A DNA stretch of 64,000 nucleotides, from NCBI GenBank assembly GCA_947644645.1, contig CANSAF010000003.1, positions 47,758-111,757 on the forward strand, in the 5' to 3' direction. The translations under genes were made by a program, and so were the position numbers. The DNA comes from an uncultured Sporosarcina sp. (lineage in GTDB: Bacteria > Bacillota > Bacilli > Bacillales_A > Planococcaceae). Below are positions 9,184 to 16,725 of the stretch, piece after piece (position 1 is the stretch's first letter; each line of letters opens with the position of its first letter). The notes under the pieces are model-generated. The model worked only from the letters and a program-made list of their open reading frames with translations, had not been told where the DNA came from and ran no database searches.

Positions 9184-9462
9184 ATGGACATTACAAAAGA
9201 AGCTAAAGCATATATTCAATCACTCTTGAAAGAACAACAAGCAGAAGGTCTTCGGATTTATGCCCTTGAGGGTTGTTGTGGACCGCAAATCGGCTTATCT
9301 CTTGATATGCCTGAAGAGTCAGATACTGTTTCTTTGATTAATGACATTCAAGTTGCTATTTCTACGCTAGCTTTAGGGCTATTGGATAATTTAACATTGG
9401 ATTTTGAAACTGAAGGCGAACAATCTGGGCTCGTCATGATTGGTGCGCCGAATAATTGTTAA
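9184..9462 (+). CDS. HesB/IscA-like small cysteine protein
   Basis: A 92-aa protein resembling the HesB/IscA/ErpA fold of iron-sulfur carriers: N-terminal KEAKAYIQSLL, a central ALEGCCGPQIGLSLD strand-turn (C31/C32) and a terminal Cys (C92). The usual C-terminal CGC motif is absent and only one terminal Cys remains, so a normal Fe-S role is doubtful. The vicinal CC could bind a trivalent metalloid. The ATG at 9184 sits behind AAGGAGAG. It is the last gene before a strong terminator in the arsD transcript. Confidence 0.65.
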   Translation: MDITKEAKAYIQSLLKEQQAEGLRIYALEGCCGPQIGLSLDMPEESDTVSLINDIQVAISTLALGLLDNLTLDFETEGEQSGLVMIGAPNNC

Positions 9463-9498
9463 ATAAAGAGCTCACTTAGGTGAGCTCTTTATTCTTTT
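9462..9498 (+). terminator. Terminator after the arsD-arsA unit
   Basis: A 14-bp perfect stem (arms 9462-9475 and 9480-9493) with a TTAG tetraloop precedes CTTTTTG. It begins inside the stop codon of the HesB-like gene. Confidence 0.88.
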
Positions 9499-9514
9499 TG
9501 AGGAGGAATAAAAG

Positions 9515-10903
9515 ATGGAAAAACAAGTTAACCTTAAAATAGGTAGTGGAAATTGTTGTTCTTCAATAAATACTGTTCCTATACATTTAGATTTTAATGA
9601 AAAAGAATCAAGTTCATTGCCTGTTGTCATCATTGGTGCTGGACCAGTCGGCTTAGCTGCAGCGGCCCATTTGGCTAAGTTAGGTGAAAGGTTTCTAGTA
9701 TTGGAATCTGGTACACACGTTGGAAACCATATACTTCAGTGGGGGCATGTTCGATTATTTTCTCCATGGCAATACAATATTGACAAAGATGCAAGAGAGC
9801 TACTTGAAAAACATGGTTGGGATGCACCACCCCCTGATGAACTACCAACAGGAAAAGAATTGGTGGAGGATTACTTAGAGAAGATAGCAAATCTACCTGA
9901 GATCAAGCCATACATTATTGTGAATTCTAAAGTGCTATCCGTTAGTAAAAAAGGATTGGATAAAATGAAGTCAGCCAATCGCGAAAATGTCCCGTTCATT
10001 CTTTATGTTGATCGAAATGGTATGACTGAACAAATTGAAGCGAAAGCAGTCATTGATGCGACAGGAACATGGGGACAACCAAACCCTGCAAATGTTGATG
10101 GTGTATGGACGAAGGAAGAAATTTCATTACAAAATAATATCCATTATGGGATACCCGACATTAATTGTAAAGACCGTGAGAGATATATAGGTAAACGTGT
10201 AGCTGTAATTGGTGGTGGTCACTCTGCAATCAATACAATTTTAGAATTGACTAAACTAAATGAAAGTAGTTCCGATCAAATCATTTGGATACTCCGCAAA
10301 AATAATGTTGAGGAGGCTTACGGAGGTGAAGAGAATGATGCTCTCCAAGCAAGAGGAGAACTTGGCTCGAAAATTCATCAATTAGTGAATTCCGGACGTA
10401 TAAAAGTATATACACCTTTTTATATCCAGAATATTTTGATGGAAGTGGGTTCTTTAAAAATTTTCGGTGAGTTTAAGGGAGAGAGCTATTCAATTGATGG
10501 AGTGGATGAGTTGATTGTTAATACTGGAAGCCGTCCTGATTTTACATTCTTAAATGAAATTAGATTACAAATCGACTCTGCTACTGAAAGTGTTGAAGTA
10601 TTGGCCCCCTTAATTGATCCTAATCTTCATAGTTGCGGAACCGTCCGTCCACATGGTGAGAAAGAATTAAGACAACCAGAGAAAAACTTTTATATCGCGG
10701 GGATGAAGAGTTATGGACGGGCTCCAACGTTTCTAATGGCGACTGGCTATGAACAAGTGCGTTCAATTGTAGCCTATTTAACGGGCGACTACGAGTCGGC
10801 CAAAAAAGTGGAACTGGATTTACCGGAAACAGGAGTATGTAGTGTGAACGTAACACCAGAAAAGCAAGAACAATCTTGTTGTAGTACTTCATCAAATTGT
10901 TAA
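9515..10903 (+). CDS. FAD/NAD(P)-dependent flavoprotein (ArsO-like) with Cys-rich ends
   Basis: A 462-aa two-dinucleotide-domain flavoprotein: FAD motif GAGPVGLAAAAHLA from G41, NAD(P) motif GGGHSAINT from G233, and an ATG-like DATGTWGQPN segment between them, typical of flavin monooxygenases. Cysteines cluster outside the fold: C14/C15 near the N terminus and a tail with C455/C456 and C462. ArsO-type flavoproteins are found in other ars operons, but I cannot show this is an orthologue. AGGAGG precedes the ATG. It lies beyond the terminator at 9462-9498, so it depends on read-through or an unseen promoter. Confidence 0.75.
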   Translation: MEKQVNLKIGSGNCCSSINTVPIHLDFNEKESSSLPVVIIGAGPVGLAAAAHLAKLGERFLVLESGTHVGNHILQWGHVRLFSPWQYNIDKDARELLEKHGWDAPPPDELPTGKELVEDYLEKIANLPEIKPYIIVNSKVLSVSKKGLDKMKSANRENVPFILYVDRNGMTEQIEAKAVIDATGTWGQPNPANVDGVWTKEEISLQNNIHYGIPDINCKDRERYIGKRVAVIGGGHSAINTILELTKLNESSSDQIIWILRKNNVEEAYGGEENDALQARGELGSKIHQLVNSGRIKVYTPFYIQNILMEVGSLKIFGEFKGESYSIDGVDELIVNTGSRPDFTFLNEIRLQIDSATESVEVLAPLIDPNLHSCGTVRPHGEKELRQPEKNFYIAGMKSYGRAPTFLMATGYEQVRSIVAYLTGDYESAKKVELDLPETGVCSVNVTPEKQEQSCCSTSSNC

Positions 10904-11163
10904 AGAAGTAGTTCCGAAAATTTCAATGATGTTGTGTTTAGCCATGGATTTTGTTAAAGTGAATGTATATATTTTATGTTATTAAGTCACTGATCTAATG
11001 GTGAAAGTCGTTACACTTTTTGCATATGCAGAAAGAGATTCGGCACAAATTTTCAGCCTTTGGATTCCTTATTCACAGGAGAAGTTAGGCAGACGTATTC
11101 GACGTCCATAAATTGCTTTTGCATATCAGAAGAGATACTTACGCATTTTGCGTGAACTATATT

Positions 11164-11202
11164 AAAACCGATTTTTCCTATTCAGGAAAGGTCGGTTTTT
11201 TG
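11164..11202 (+). terminator. Rho-independent terminator
   Basis: AAAACCGA pairs with TCGGTTTT, extended by TTTTTCCT/AGGAAAGG with G-U pairs, and ends in a run of six T. No gene ends just upstream; the nearest is 260 bases away. Confidence 0.8.
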
Positions 11203-11215
11203 CTTTCAAAAAGAT

Positions 11216-11272
11216 ATTGAAAGGAGATGGAAGCGGATTTATTGAAAGGAGATGGAAGCGGATTTATTGAAA
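11216..11272 (+). repeat. 25-bp tandem duplication carrying a Shine-Dalgarno-like core
   Basis: Two exact 25-base copies at 11216-11240 and 11241-11265 each begin ATTGAAAGGAGATGG, and the first seven bases recur a third time. Each copy contains AAGGAGATGG, but no open frame follows. Confidence 0.9.
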
Positions 11273-11294
11273 TCGAACAAATTGGGTTATTTTA

Positions 11295-11338
11295 AAATGC
11301 ATTTACTTAGCAATCGCTAGGTACAAATGCGTTTTTTT
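11295..11338 (+). promoter_or_regulatory. Leader hairpin before the 297-aa gene
   Basis: AAATGCATTT (11295-11304) pairs with AAATGCGTTT (11325-11334), and the inner arms ACTTAGC/GCTAGGT extend the stem. It ends in a seven-T run, so it is terminator-shaped. It stands 40 bases before the first gene of the MoxR-VWA cassette and could be an attenuator or the end of an upstream transcript. Confidence 0.6.
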
Positions 11339-11376
11339 ATTTATCTAAAATACAAAACTAGAAAGGGTTGTTAGGT

Positions 11377-12270
11377 ATGTCAATTAATCTTGATAATATG
11401 ACGGCTGTTCAAAACCAACAGCAAGACGGTATTTTAGGTCACTTGATGTGGTTCTCTGTAGGCAAGCAATTAGTCAAAATGGATGATTTAGAACGGGGAC
11501 TTGTTCAATCAGGATTACCTGTTGAGTGGATGCCAAATGCAATTCGTCCAGCAGATGCTTTCCGAAGAAGTACGAAGGAGATTGAGACTAGAAAATCTAC
11601 TGGACACGCTGGTGTATTCGAGAACTTCCTTATACGTGAAGTGTTCTCTGACAAGAGCCACGTGCAAAGAAACATTGTGGTAGAAAAAGTGGATCAGGCC
11701 GGTAAACGACTTGATTACAACAGTAAAGCGGGAGTAATCACGCTAGATAAGCAGAATAGTTCTTTAACGTTTATAACAGAGAACGAAATTGCAAAAGAGT
11801 TGTGTTATGAAGCAGAGCGAAATTTCAATATTTATAAAGACCATTATTCAGCCCAGCAAGTAAGAGTAATGGTGAGTAAAATACTTCAATCGCTAGCACC
11901 CACACCTGTGCGTCCTAATGGCGGTGTTTATTTTGTTCCAGATTCACATACGGAAGGGTTGAATCAACTTGTAAACTTTACGTCCTCTCTTGAGAACAGT
12001 GAAGGGTTCAAGATACCCGTCGTTAATACATTCGACAACCGACAAATGGTGAACACGAAGCTAAATGATCATTTGGAATCCATTTTACAGGATTGTAAGT
12101 CGAGTGATGGGCTGAAAAAGGGACAAGTGAAAGAGATTATTGAAAATGCGAAGTCTGTTATTTCCAACTATCGTAATTACAAAGGCATTGTCGCCAATGA
12201 AGCAGATACGCTAGAGAATAAAATCATGACGATTCGTGCTGCTGTTTCGAAAATGGTAGCGGATCTTTAA
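11377..12270 (+). CDS. Protein of unknown function, first gene of the MoxR-VWA cassette
   Basis: A 297-aa soluble protein with no signal peptide or membrane segment. I do not recognise a catalytic motif; it may belong to the family listed as DUF6744, which I cannot confirm. The N-terminal half is mixed and hydrophilic (WFSVGKQLVKMDDLERGL, WMPNAIRPADAFRRST). The last 80 residues look helical (LNDHLESILQDCKS, LENKIMTIRAAVSKMV). The ATG at 11377 sits nine bases after GAAAGGG. Three codirectional genes follow with short gaps, so it is likely a partner or client of the AAA+/VWA pair. Confidence 0.8.
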   Translation: MSINLDNMTAVQNQQQDGILGHLMWFSVGKQLVKMDDLERGLVQSGLPVEWMPNAIRPADAFRRSTKEIETRKSTGHAGVFENFLIREVFSDKSHVQRNIVVEKVDQAGKRLDYNSKAGVITLDKQNSSLTFITENEIAKELCYEAERNFNIYKDHYSAQQVRVMVSKILQSLAPTPVRPNGGVYFVPDSHTEGLNQLVNFTSSLENSEGFKIPVVNTFDNRQMVNTKLNDHLESILQDCKSSDGLKKGQVKEIIENAKSVISNYRNYKGIVANEADTLENKIMTIRAAVSKMVADL

Positions 12271-12295
12271 AAAGTAACGGAATGGAGAGATTAAA

Positions 12296-12490
12296 ATGAC
12301 AGAATTTTATCAAACGATAATGGGAAGAAAATTCTATGAAAGAGATGTTGTTGATTGTGTGCAACACGTTAAGATGATTGCTCAAGAACTCGAACGTTCA
12401 AATGAATTGAAAGAACAGGAGTTGCAGATGAAGATGCGTGAGTTATCGATAAAAGAACAAGAATTATTTATTCTTTCAGCGAAAAACTAA
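12296..12490 (+). CDS. 64-aa coiled-coil protein of the MoxR-VWA cassette
   Basis: A small charged protein. The N terminus reads FYQTIMGRKFYERDVVDCVQH, followed by a Glu/Lys-rich helix (residues 26-60) with heptad spacing that should form a coiled coil. GGAGAG lies ahead of the ATG at 12296. It is 25 bases from the preceding gene and 82 from the ATPase gene. It has no enzymatic motif and could be an adaptor. The function is unknown. Confidence 0.7.
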   Translation: MTEFYQTIMGRKFYERDVVDCVQHVKMIAQELERSNELKEQELQMKMRELSIKEQELFILSAKN

Positions 12491-12500
12491 AATGATTCTT

Positions 12501-12547
12501 GAAAGGGGGAGTAGGGTTTCATTAGAAGCCTGCTTCCCTTTTCTATC
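12501..12547 (+). promoter_or_regulatory. Hairpin between the 64-aa gene and moxR
   Basis: GAAAGGGGGAGTAGGGTTTC (12501-12520) can pair with the segment ending TGCTTCCCTTTTC (to 12543), with several G-U pairs, and is followed by a pyrimidine-rich stretch. It may be an attenuator or processing site inside the operon. Confidence 0.5.
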
Positions 12548-12572
12548 TAAACTAAAAAAGGGGTTAATCAAA

Positions 12573-13739
12573 ATGACAAACACTAATTTTACCAAGTTAG
12601 AGGAAATTAAAAAGGCGCTCAATGCGAAGTTTTTTGAACGCAAGGATGAAGTTGAGGGGATTCTTGTTGCTCTACTTTCTAGGCAGCATATGTTGATGAT
12701 TGGACCTGCCGGAACCGCGAAATCGGCATTGTCTGTAGAGTTAGCCAAGATTGTACAGGGAACAAATTATTTTCAATGGTTGCTAACAAGGTTCAGTACA
12801 CCCGAAGAAGTTTTTGGTCCTTTGTCGTTAAAAGATCTTGAACAGGGCGTGTACAAGAGGAATACAGCAACTAAAATGCCGGAAGCCAATCTCGTATTTT
12901 TAGATGAGATATTTAAAGCAAATTCAGCAATCCTAAATAGTTTGCTAACGCTTATAAACGAAAGGCTATTCTATAATAACGGGACACCTGTAAAGGTTCC
13001 TTTGATGTCAGTCATTGGAGCCTCAAATGAATACCCGGAAGAAGGAGAAGGGCTTGAAGCTCTTTTCGACAGATTCTTACTTCGATTCGAACTAGATTAT
13101 ATTGCAGATGAAACGAATTTTGTTTCGATGATGAAGGGCACCGGTCAAAATTTTGTTATGCCTTCTATGACAATGGATGAGTTGGTTCAACTTCAGTTTT
13201 TTACTGACATGGTTACAATTCCTGATGAAGTCTATGACACGCTTTCAAAAATCCGTAATGAATTACGTGATGAAGGAATCCGTCCATCTGACAGAAGATT
13301 TAAACAGTCGCTCTCAGTGCTTCAGGCGAAGGCTTTGATAAACCAAAGACAAGTTGTGAAAGTTGATGATATTGTCATTCTTGAAAATGCACTATGGGAA
13401 ACAGTTGATCAAAAGGATAACGTTTCTTTGATTGTTCGTAGCCACGCACAAGATGTGGTTACTCAAAAACTAGATAGGGTTCAGGAAGAGGCGAGTGAAA
13501 TATATTCACTTATTCAGAAGGATGCCTCTACTGATGCTGGTATGGAAGCGACTCAAAAACTGAAATCGTTGGTTGCAGATTTAAATAAGTTGAAAAAGCA
13601 TAATCAAAGTAGGGATGGGGATATAGATCCGCTGCTCGATAAAGTGAAGGCGATTCAGCAAGAGGTTCTTGATAGTATTTTAGAGCCAATGGATATTGAT
13701 ACTTCAAGTACAAAATCTGCTGTTGAAATGCCGTTTTAA
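12573..13739 (+). CDS. MoxR/RavA-type AAA+ ATPase
   Basis: A 388-aa ATPase with Walker A GPAGTAKS (G44-S51), Walker B LVFLDEIF (D111/E112), a sensor-1 region around SVIGASNEYPEEGEG, an arginine-finger stretch FDRFLLRFEL and a C-terminal lid followed by a long helical tail. MoxR proteins remodel partner complexes, usually with a VWA protein encoded next door, as here. The ATG at 12573 behind AAAAAGGGG is preferred to an in-frame ATG at 12492 with no ribosome site. The 110-residue tail is predicted helical and could contact the VWA partner. Confidence 0.92.
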   Translation: MTNTNFTKLEEIKKALNAKFFERKDEVEGILVALLSRQHMLMIGPAGTAKSALSVELAKIVQGTNYFQWLLTRFSTPEEVFGPLSLKDLEQGVYKRNTATKMPEANLVFLDEIFKANSAILNSLLTLINERLFYNNGTPVKVPLMSVIGASNEYPEEGEGLEALFDRFLLRFELDYIADETNFVSMMKGTGQNFVMPSMTMDELVQLQFFTDMVTIPDEVYDTLSKIRNELRDEGIRPSDRRFKQSLSVLQAKALINQRQVVKVDDIVILENALWETVDQKDNVSLIVRSHAQDVVTQKLDRVQEEASEIYSLIQKDASTDAGMEATQKLKSLVADLNKLKKHNQSRDGDIDPLLDKVKAIQQEVLDSILEPMDIDTSSTKSAVEMPF

Positions 13740-13758
13740 GCGTAAAAATCGGAAGTTG

Positions 13759-13790
13759 AAAGCCACGGAATTAATCCTTGGCTTTTTATT
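13759..13790 (+). terminator. Intra-operon terminator-like hairpin between moxR and the VWA gene
   Basis: AAAGCCA (13759-13765) pairs with TGGCTTT (13779-13785), extended by GGA/TCC after one mismatch, and ends in five T. It would lower expression of the VWA gene relative to the ATPase. Confidence 0.6.
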
Positions 13791-13816
13791 CATTCAAATG
13801 AAGGGAAGTGTTTCTT

Positions 13817-15265
13817 TTGAAACCAGCAAAAGCTAAAGTGAAAAGTGGAAATCAATCTGTGTTGAATACAGATGCATTTGATAAAAGGCGTTTTAACGAA
13901 ATTTATTCTATGTCGCAAAGTCTTCAAAAGCTAAAAGTTGATGGAGAATTACCTACATTTGAGCCGTTGCTCGCTGATATTTGGGCATCGTTATACAAAA
14001 TGAAGCCTGAATTGAGTGAAGATGATATTCCCGATGATTTGCAAGTGAACAAATCATTTATGGAAAAAATCATGAATGATGACTCGTTTGAAAGTTACCG
14101 GAAATATACCCGACTGGATGATTTATCATCAGCCATAGGAACTGTTAAATTTGGAGAGAAAACAAAAGAATGGTTAGCTGAACAAAAAGGCAGAGATGAA
14201 GACCTAGAAAAGAAAATGCAGGAAATTCAGGCAATGCAAAGGCAACTTCAAAAGCAGGACCGACAAAATAGGGCTGGTAAAGGTAGTGAGGAGTTACAAG
14301 AAGACTTAAAAGATGCAATGTCAGACTTAGGAAGTCAGCTTCATCAGACATTGCAAAACAACAGTCATAGCTTTTCAGAAGCGATGTCACAAGCTATGCA
14401 GGAAACGAAACAGGCGAAGGATAGCTTGAAATCATTAGTTGGAGGCACGAGTGCAGGTAGTGGTGACGCAGAACTGAAAAAAGTTCCTTTACGAGATCAA
14501 ATTTCATTAGTTGAAAAAATTGCATCAGATAAACAGATGAAAGAAATTGCGGATTGGGCTGGTCGATTCAAACAGATAGCCCGTAAAAAGCAAAAATCTA
14601 AACATAGTGATTCAATGGAAAGAAGTGGGGTTACGCTTGGCAACGATATTGAGCGATTGTTACCGATGGAGTTAGGTCTGTATACACATCCAATAACGAA
14701 GAACGATTTCCTACGTCGCTTTGTGGAAGGCCAAACGATGCAATATGAACAGAAAGGACATGAGGTACTAGGGAAAGGTCCAATTGTGCTTTGTCTGGAT
14801 CAATCAGGTAGTATGCACAAGCTCGATACCAAATCAAAAGGATTTACGTTAGCACTCATGTCGATTGCAAGAAAACAGAAAAGGGATTTTTGTTTAATCC
14901 TGTTTTCTACTCGTACACAAATCTTTAAATATGAAAGAGGGAAAATAAAAAGTTCAGATATGATCAATTTAGCTCAAACTTTCCTAGGTGGAGGTACGGA
15001 CTTTACACTTCCTCTTGAAAGAGCGATGAATGTAATAAACGAAAGTCGTTTTAAACAAGCTGATTTAGTTTTTATTACAGATGGGGAGGACAAAGTACAA
15101 GATTCGTTTCTTGAGTCGTTCAATAAAAAGAAAAAAGAAAAGAACTGTAATGTATTATCCCTTACGATAGGAAGTAATATAAAAACAGTTAACCAGTTTT
15201 CAGACAAGGTCGTACAAGTTAAAGATTTTGATGACGTAGGAAGTTTTACTGCGTTTGAAATATAA
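13817..15265 (+). CDS. VWA-domain protein with intact MIDAS (ViaA/CoxE-like)
   Basis: A 482-aa partner for the MoxR ATPase. The N-terminal 300 residues are helical with a Gln/Lys-rich coiled coil near 120-155 (KKMQEIQAMQRQLQKQDRQN). The C-terminal von Willebrand A domain has a complete metal site: D328-S330-S332 in DQSGSM, T394 in GGGTDF and D422 in FITDGED. It probably binds Mg2+ and a target protein under control of the ATPase. Start TTG at 13817, about eight bases after GGGAAGTG. Order and domains recall RavA-ViaA and CoxD-CoxE pairs, but the first two genes of this cassette do not occur in those. Confidence 0.9.
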   Translation: MKPAKAKVKSGNQSVLNTDAFDKRRFNEIYSMSQSLQKLKVDGELPTFEPLLADIWASLYKMKPELSEDDIPDDLQVNKSFMEKIMNDDSFESYRKYTRLDDLSSAIGTVKFGEKTKEWLAEQKGRDEDLEKKMQEIQAMQRQLQKQDRQNRAGKGSEELQEDLKDAMSDLGSQLHQTLQNNSHSFSEAMSQAMQETKQAKDSLKSLVGGTSAGSGDAELKKVPLRDQISLVEKIASDKQMKEIADWAGRFKQIARKKQKSKHSDSMERSGVTLGNDIERLLPMELGLYTHPITKNDFLRRFVEGQTMQYEQKGHEVLGKGPIVLCLDQSGSMHKLDTKSKGFTLALMSIARKQKRDFCLILFSTRTQIFKYERGKIKSSDMINLAQTFLGGGTDFTLPLERAMNVINESRFKQADLVFITDGEDKVQDSFLESFNKKKKEKNCNVLSLTIGSNIKTVNQFSDKVVQVKDFDDVGSFTAFEI

Positions 15266-15386
15266 AGTAAAAACTAGAGGCTTACATTTACAGCAACGAG
15301 TTCGGCTTTGGTATCCGGTGAGAATATACCACTAAGAATTTAAATGTTTTATTTTTCAATAACTAATCAAAAAATAAATAGCATAC

Positions 15387-15419
15387 AAAAAGCTCAGACT
15401 TAAATCTGAGCTTTTTTTT
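15387..15419 (+). terminator. Terminator after the MoxR-VWA cassette
   Basis: A 12-bp stem (15387-15398 with 15405-15416) holding AGCTCAGA/TCTGAGCT precedes a long T run. It marks the end of the cassette transcript. Confidence 0.9.
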
Positions 15420-15494
15420 AGATTATAGAATTTTTTTGTTACACAATCGCGCCCGATTGCGTCAGACAACATCAACTATTATTTTTAAGTGAGA

Positions 15495-16013
15495 CTAGGA
15501 TTTTAATTCTACGTCGGCATATTGTTCTACGTATTCTTCATAATCAAGAACCTCAATGACGTTCGACCAATTAAGCACTGAACCTACAAAATCACGGATG
15601 TCTAAACCTGGAAATTCATAGGTACTATCATCATTAACTGTAGCCGTTGCATCTTCAATAAACGTAACCTGGTATCCTCTGTCGTACGCAGCAATTGCAG
15701 TAAATTGGGGACAATACTCTGTATTGAACCCAGTCATAAAAATATGATTAACACCGAGCGATTGTAGTATTTCCTGCAGATTAGTCTTGAGAAATGCACT
15801 TGGAGTACTCTTTTCAATAATATTATCTGCATACTTTACTAAATCCGAATCAATATTTCCTCCTTCAGAACCATCAGCTATTGGACTTTCACTATTTCCA
15901 TCCTTGTGACGTATAAAAATAACAGGTTGTTTATTACGCTTAAAATCTTTTATAAGGTTTTTGACCTTCTTTTTCTCTAGACTGAAATCACAGAAATACA
16001 TAATTCTATTCAC
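15495..16013 (-). CDS. Isochorismatase-family cysteine hydrolase, shortened N terminus
   Basis: A 172-aa protein of the cysteine hydrolase (isochorismatase-like) fold. The Lys of the triad is in EKSTPSAF and the nucleophile in NTEYCPQFTA (Cys aligned with the family). The usual N-terminal strand carrying the Asp in a DxQ motif, followed by a loop of about 20 residues, is reduced to MYFCDFSLEKK, which runs straight into the first helix. D9 could still serve. It is either a compact variant or a gene with a small internal deletion. The substrate is unknown. It is a single leftward gene in accessory DNA. Confidence 0.75.
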   Translation of the reverse strand: MNRIMYFCDFSLEKKKVKNLIKDFKRNKQPVIFIRHKDGNSESPIADGSEGGNIDSDLVKYADNIIEKSTPSAFLKTNLQEILQSLGVNHIFMTGFNTEYCPQFTAIAAYDRGYQVTFIEDATATVNDDSTYEFPGLDIRDFVGSVLNWSNVIEVLDYEEYVEQYADVELKS

Positions 16014-16051
16014 TCTCGAAAAAAATGTACTATTCTATTGTTAATGCTTTT

Positions 16052-16080
16052 TTGATTCTTTCAATTTGAGCCTATATAAT
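16052..16080 (+). promoter_or_regulatory. Sigma-A type promoter for the 65-aa gene
   Basis: TTGATT (16052-16057) and TATAAT (16075-16080) are separated by 17 bases, about 20 bases before an AGAGGTGG ribosome site. Confidence 0.75.
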
Positions 16081-16115
16081 AGAAGGAACAGATCTTATCG
16101 AAAGAGGTGGCATGT

Positions 16116-16313
16116 ATGGCGATTATAATACCTTTCAAAACTAGACACCAATTAGAAACAGAAAAAGCGGTTAAAGTTATGCGTGATTGGGAAGCACATT
16201 TAGAATGGGAAGAAGCGAATTGGCATAATGTAATTGCTAGAGAAGAAAAAGAAGATCCCTTGTCACAAGAAGAAATTAACTGGCTTAATAATTGGCTTAG
16301 TGAAGAAAAATAA
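16116..16313 (+). CDS. Small charged protein of unknown function
   Basis: A 65-aa acidic, Trp-rich polypeptide (five Trp residues, many Glu/Lys) with no signal peptide. The ATG at 16116 follows AGAGGTGG and a good promoter lies upstream, so expression is likely. I recognise no family. It stands alone between the hydrolase gene and the housekeeping block. Confidence 0.6.
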   Translation: MAIIIPFKTRHQLETEKAVKVMRDWEAHLEWEEANWHNVIAREEKEDPLSQEEINWLNNWLSEEK

Positions 16314-16725
16314 TAAACGTGGAAGTTATTAAATAGAAGCTGAACTATTTATGTGTTTTAACATGTTTTGGAAAAATTCAAAACAAAGAATGCAATTTGA
16401 AACCATATTTATTTAGCAGCTGATTGCCGAATGTTTTAGGAAGATATTAGCATAAAAAAGTGTTTACTCTGTCAAAAGAGTAAACGGCTAAAATGCACAA
16501 TAAAATGATTATGCACAAATTATACACAATCATTGCCGGAAGTATTGTACCTAAAGTATCCATAGGCGATAAAAGAAACCGGCCTCGGGTATCTAAAAAA
16601 ATTACAGCGTTGATGAATGTTTAAAACATTTATCAACGCTGTTTTAGTATGTTTACGCATCTTAACTAAAGAACGGCAAGAAAGCCTTATACAGACTATC
16701 TTGCGGGTTTCTTTCTATGAAAGAA
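16314..16725. other. Gene-free spacer with two hairpins
   Basis: This 412-base stretch has no supported gene. It contains a 9-bp hairpin (GTTTACTCT/AGAGTAAAC, 16462-16485) without a T tail and the long terminator at 16604-16645. It probably marks the join between accessory DNA and the core chromosome. Confidence 0.5.
16604..16645. terminator. Long terminator hairpin
   Basis: ACAGCGTTGATGAATGTTT (16604-16622) pairs with its near-perfect complement ending at 16642, with one G-U pair, then TTTT. Minus-strand reading also gives a T-rich tail, so it could stop either strand. Confidence 0.8.

Larger units (their letters stand above)
10904..11376 (+). other. Non-coding spacer between the ars island and the MoxR-VWA cassette
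   Basis: No convincing gene lies in these 473 bases. They hold a possible promoter (TTGTTA 10951-10956, TATGTT about 10975-10980), an imperfect direct repeat of TTTTGCATAT-CAGAA-GAGAT at 11016-11039 and 11115-11136, a strong terminator at 11164-11202, a 25-bp tandem duplication at 11216-11272 and a hairpin at 11295-11338. A small transcript from about 10985 to 11200 is possible. Confidence 0.5.

Noticed and set aside
1-16700. Insertion sequence or integrase at the ends of the resistance island
   Set aside because: I looked for transposase or recombinase frames and terminal inverted repeats and found none in the window; the left end is outside.
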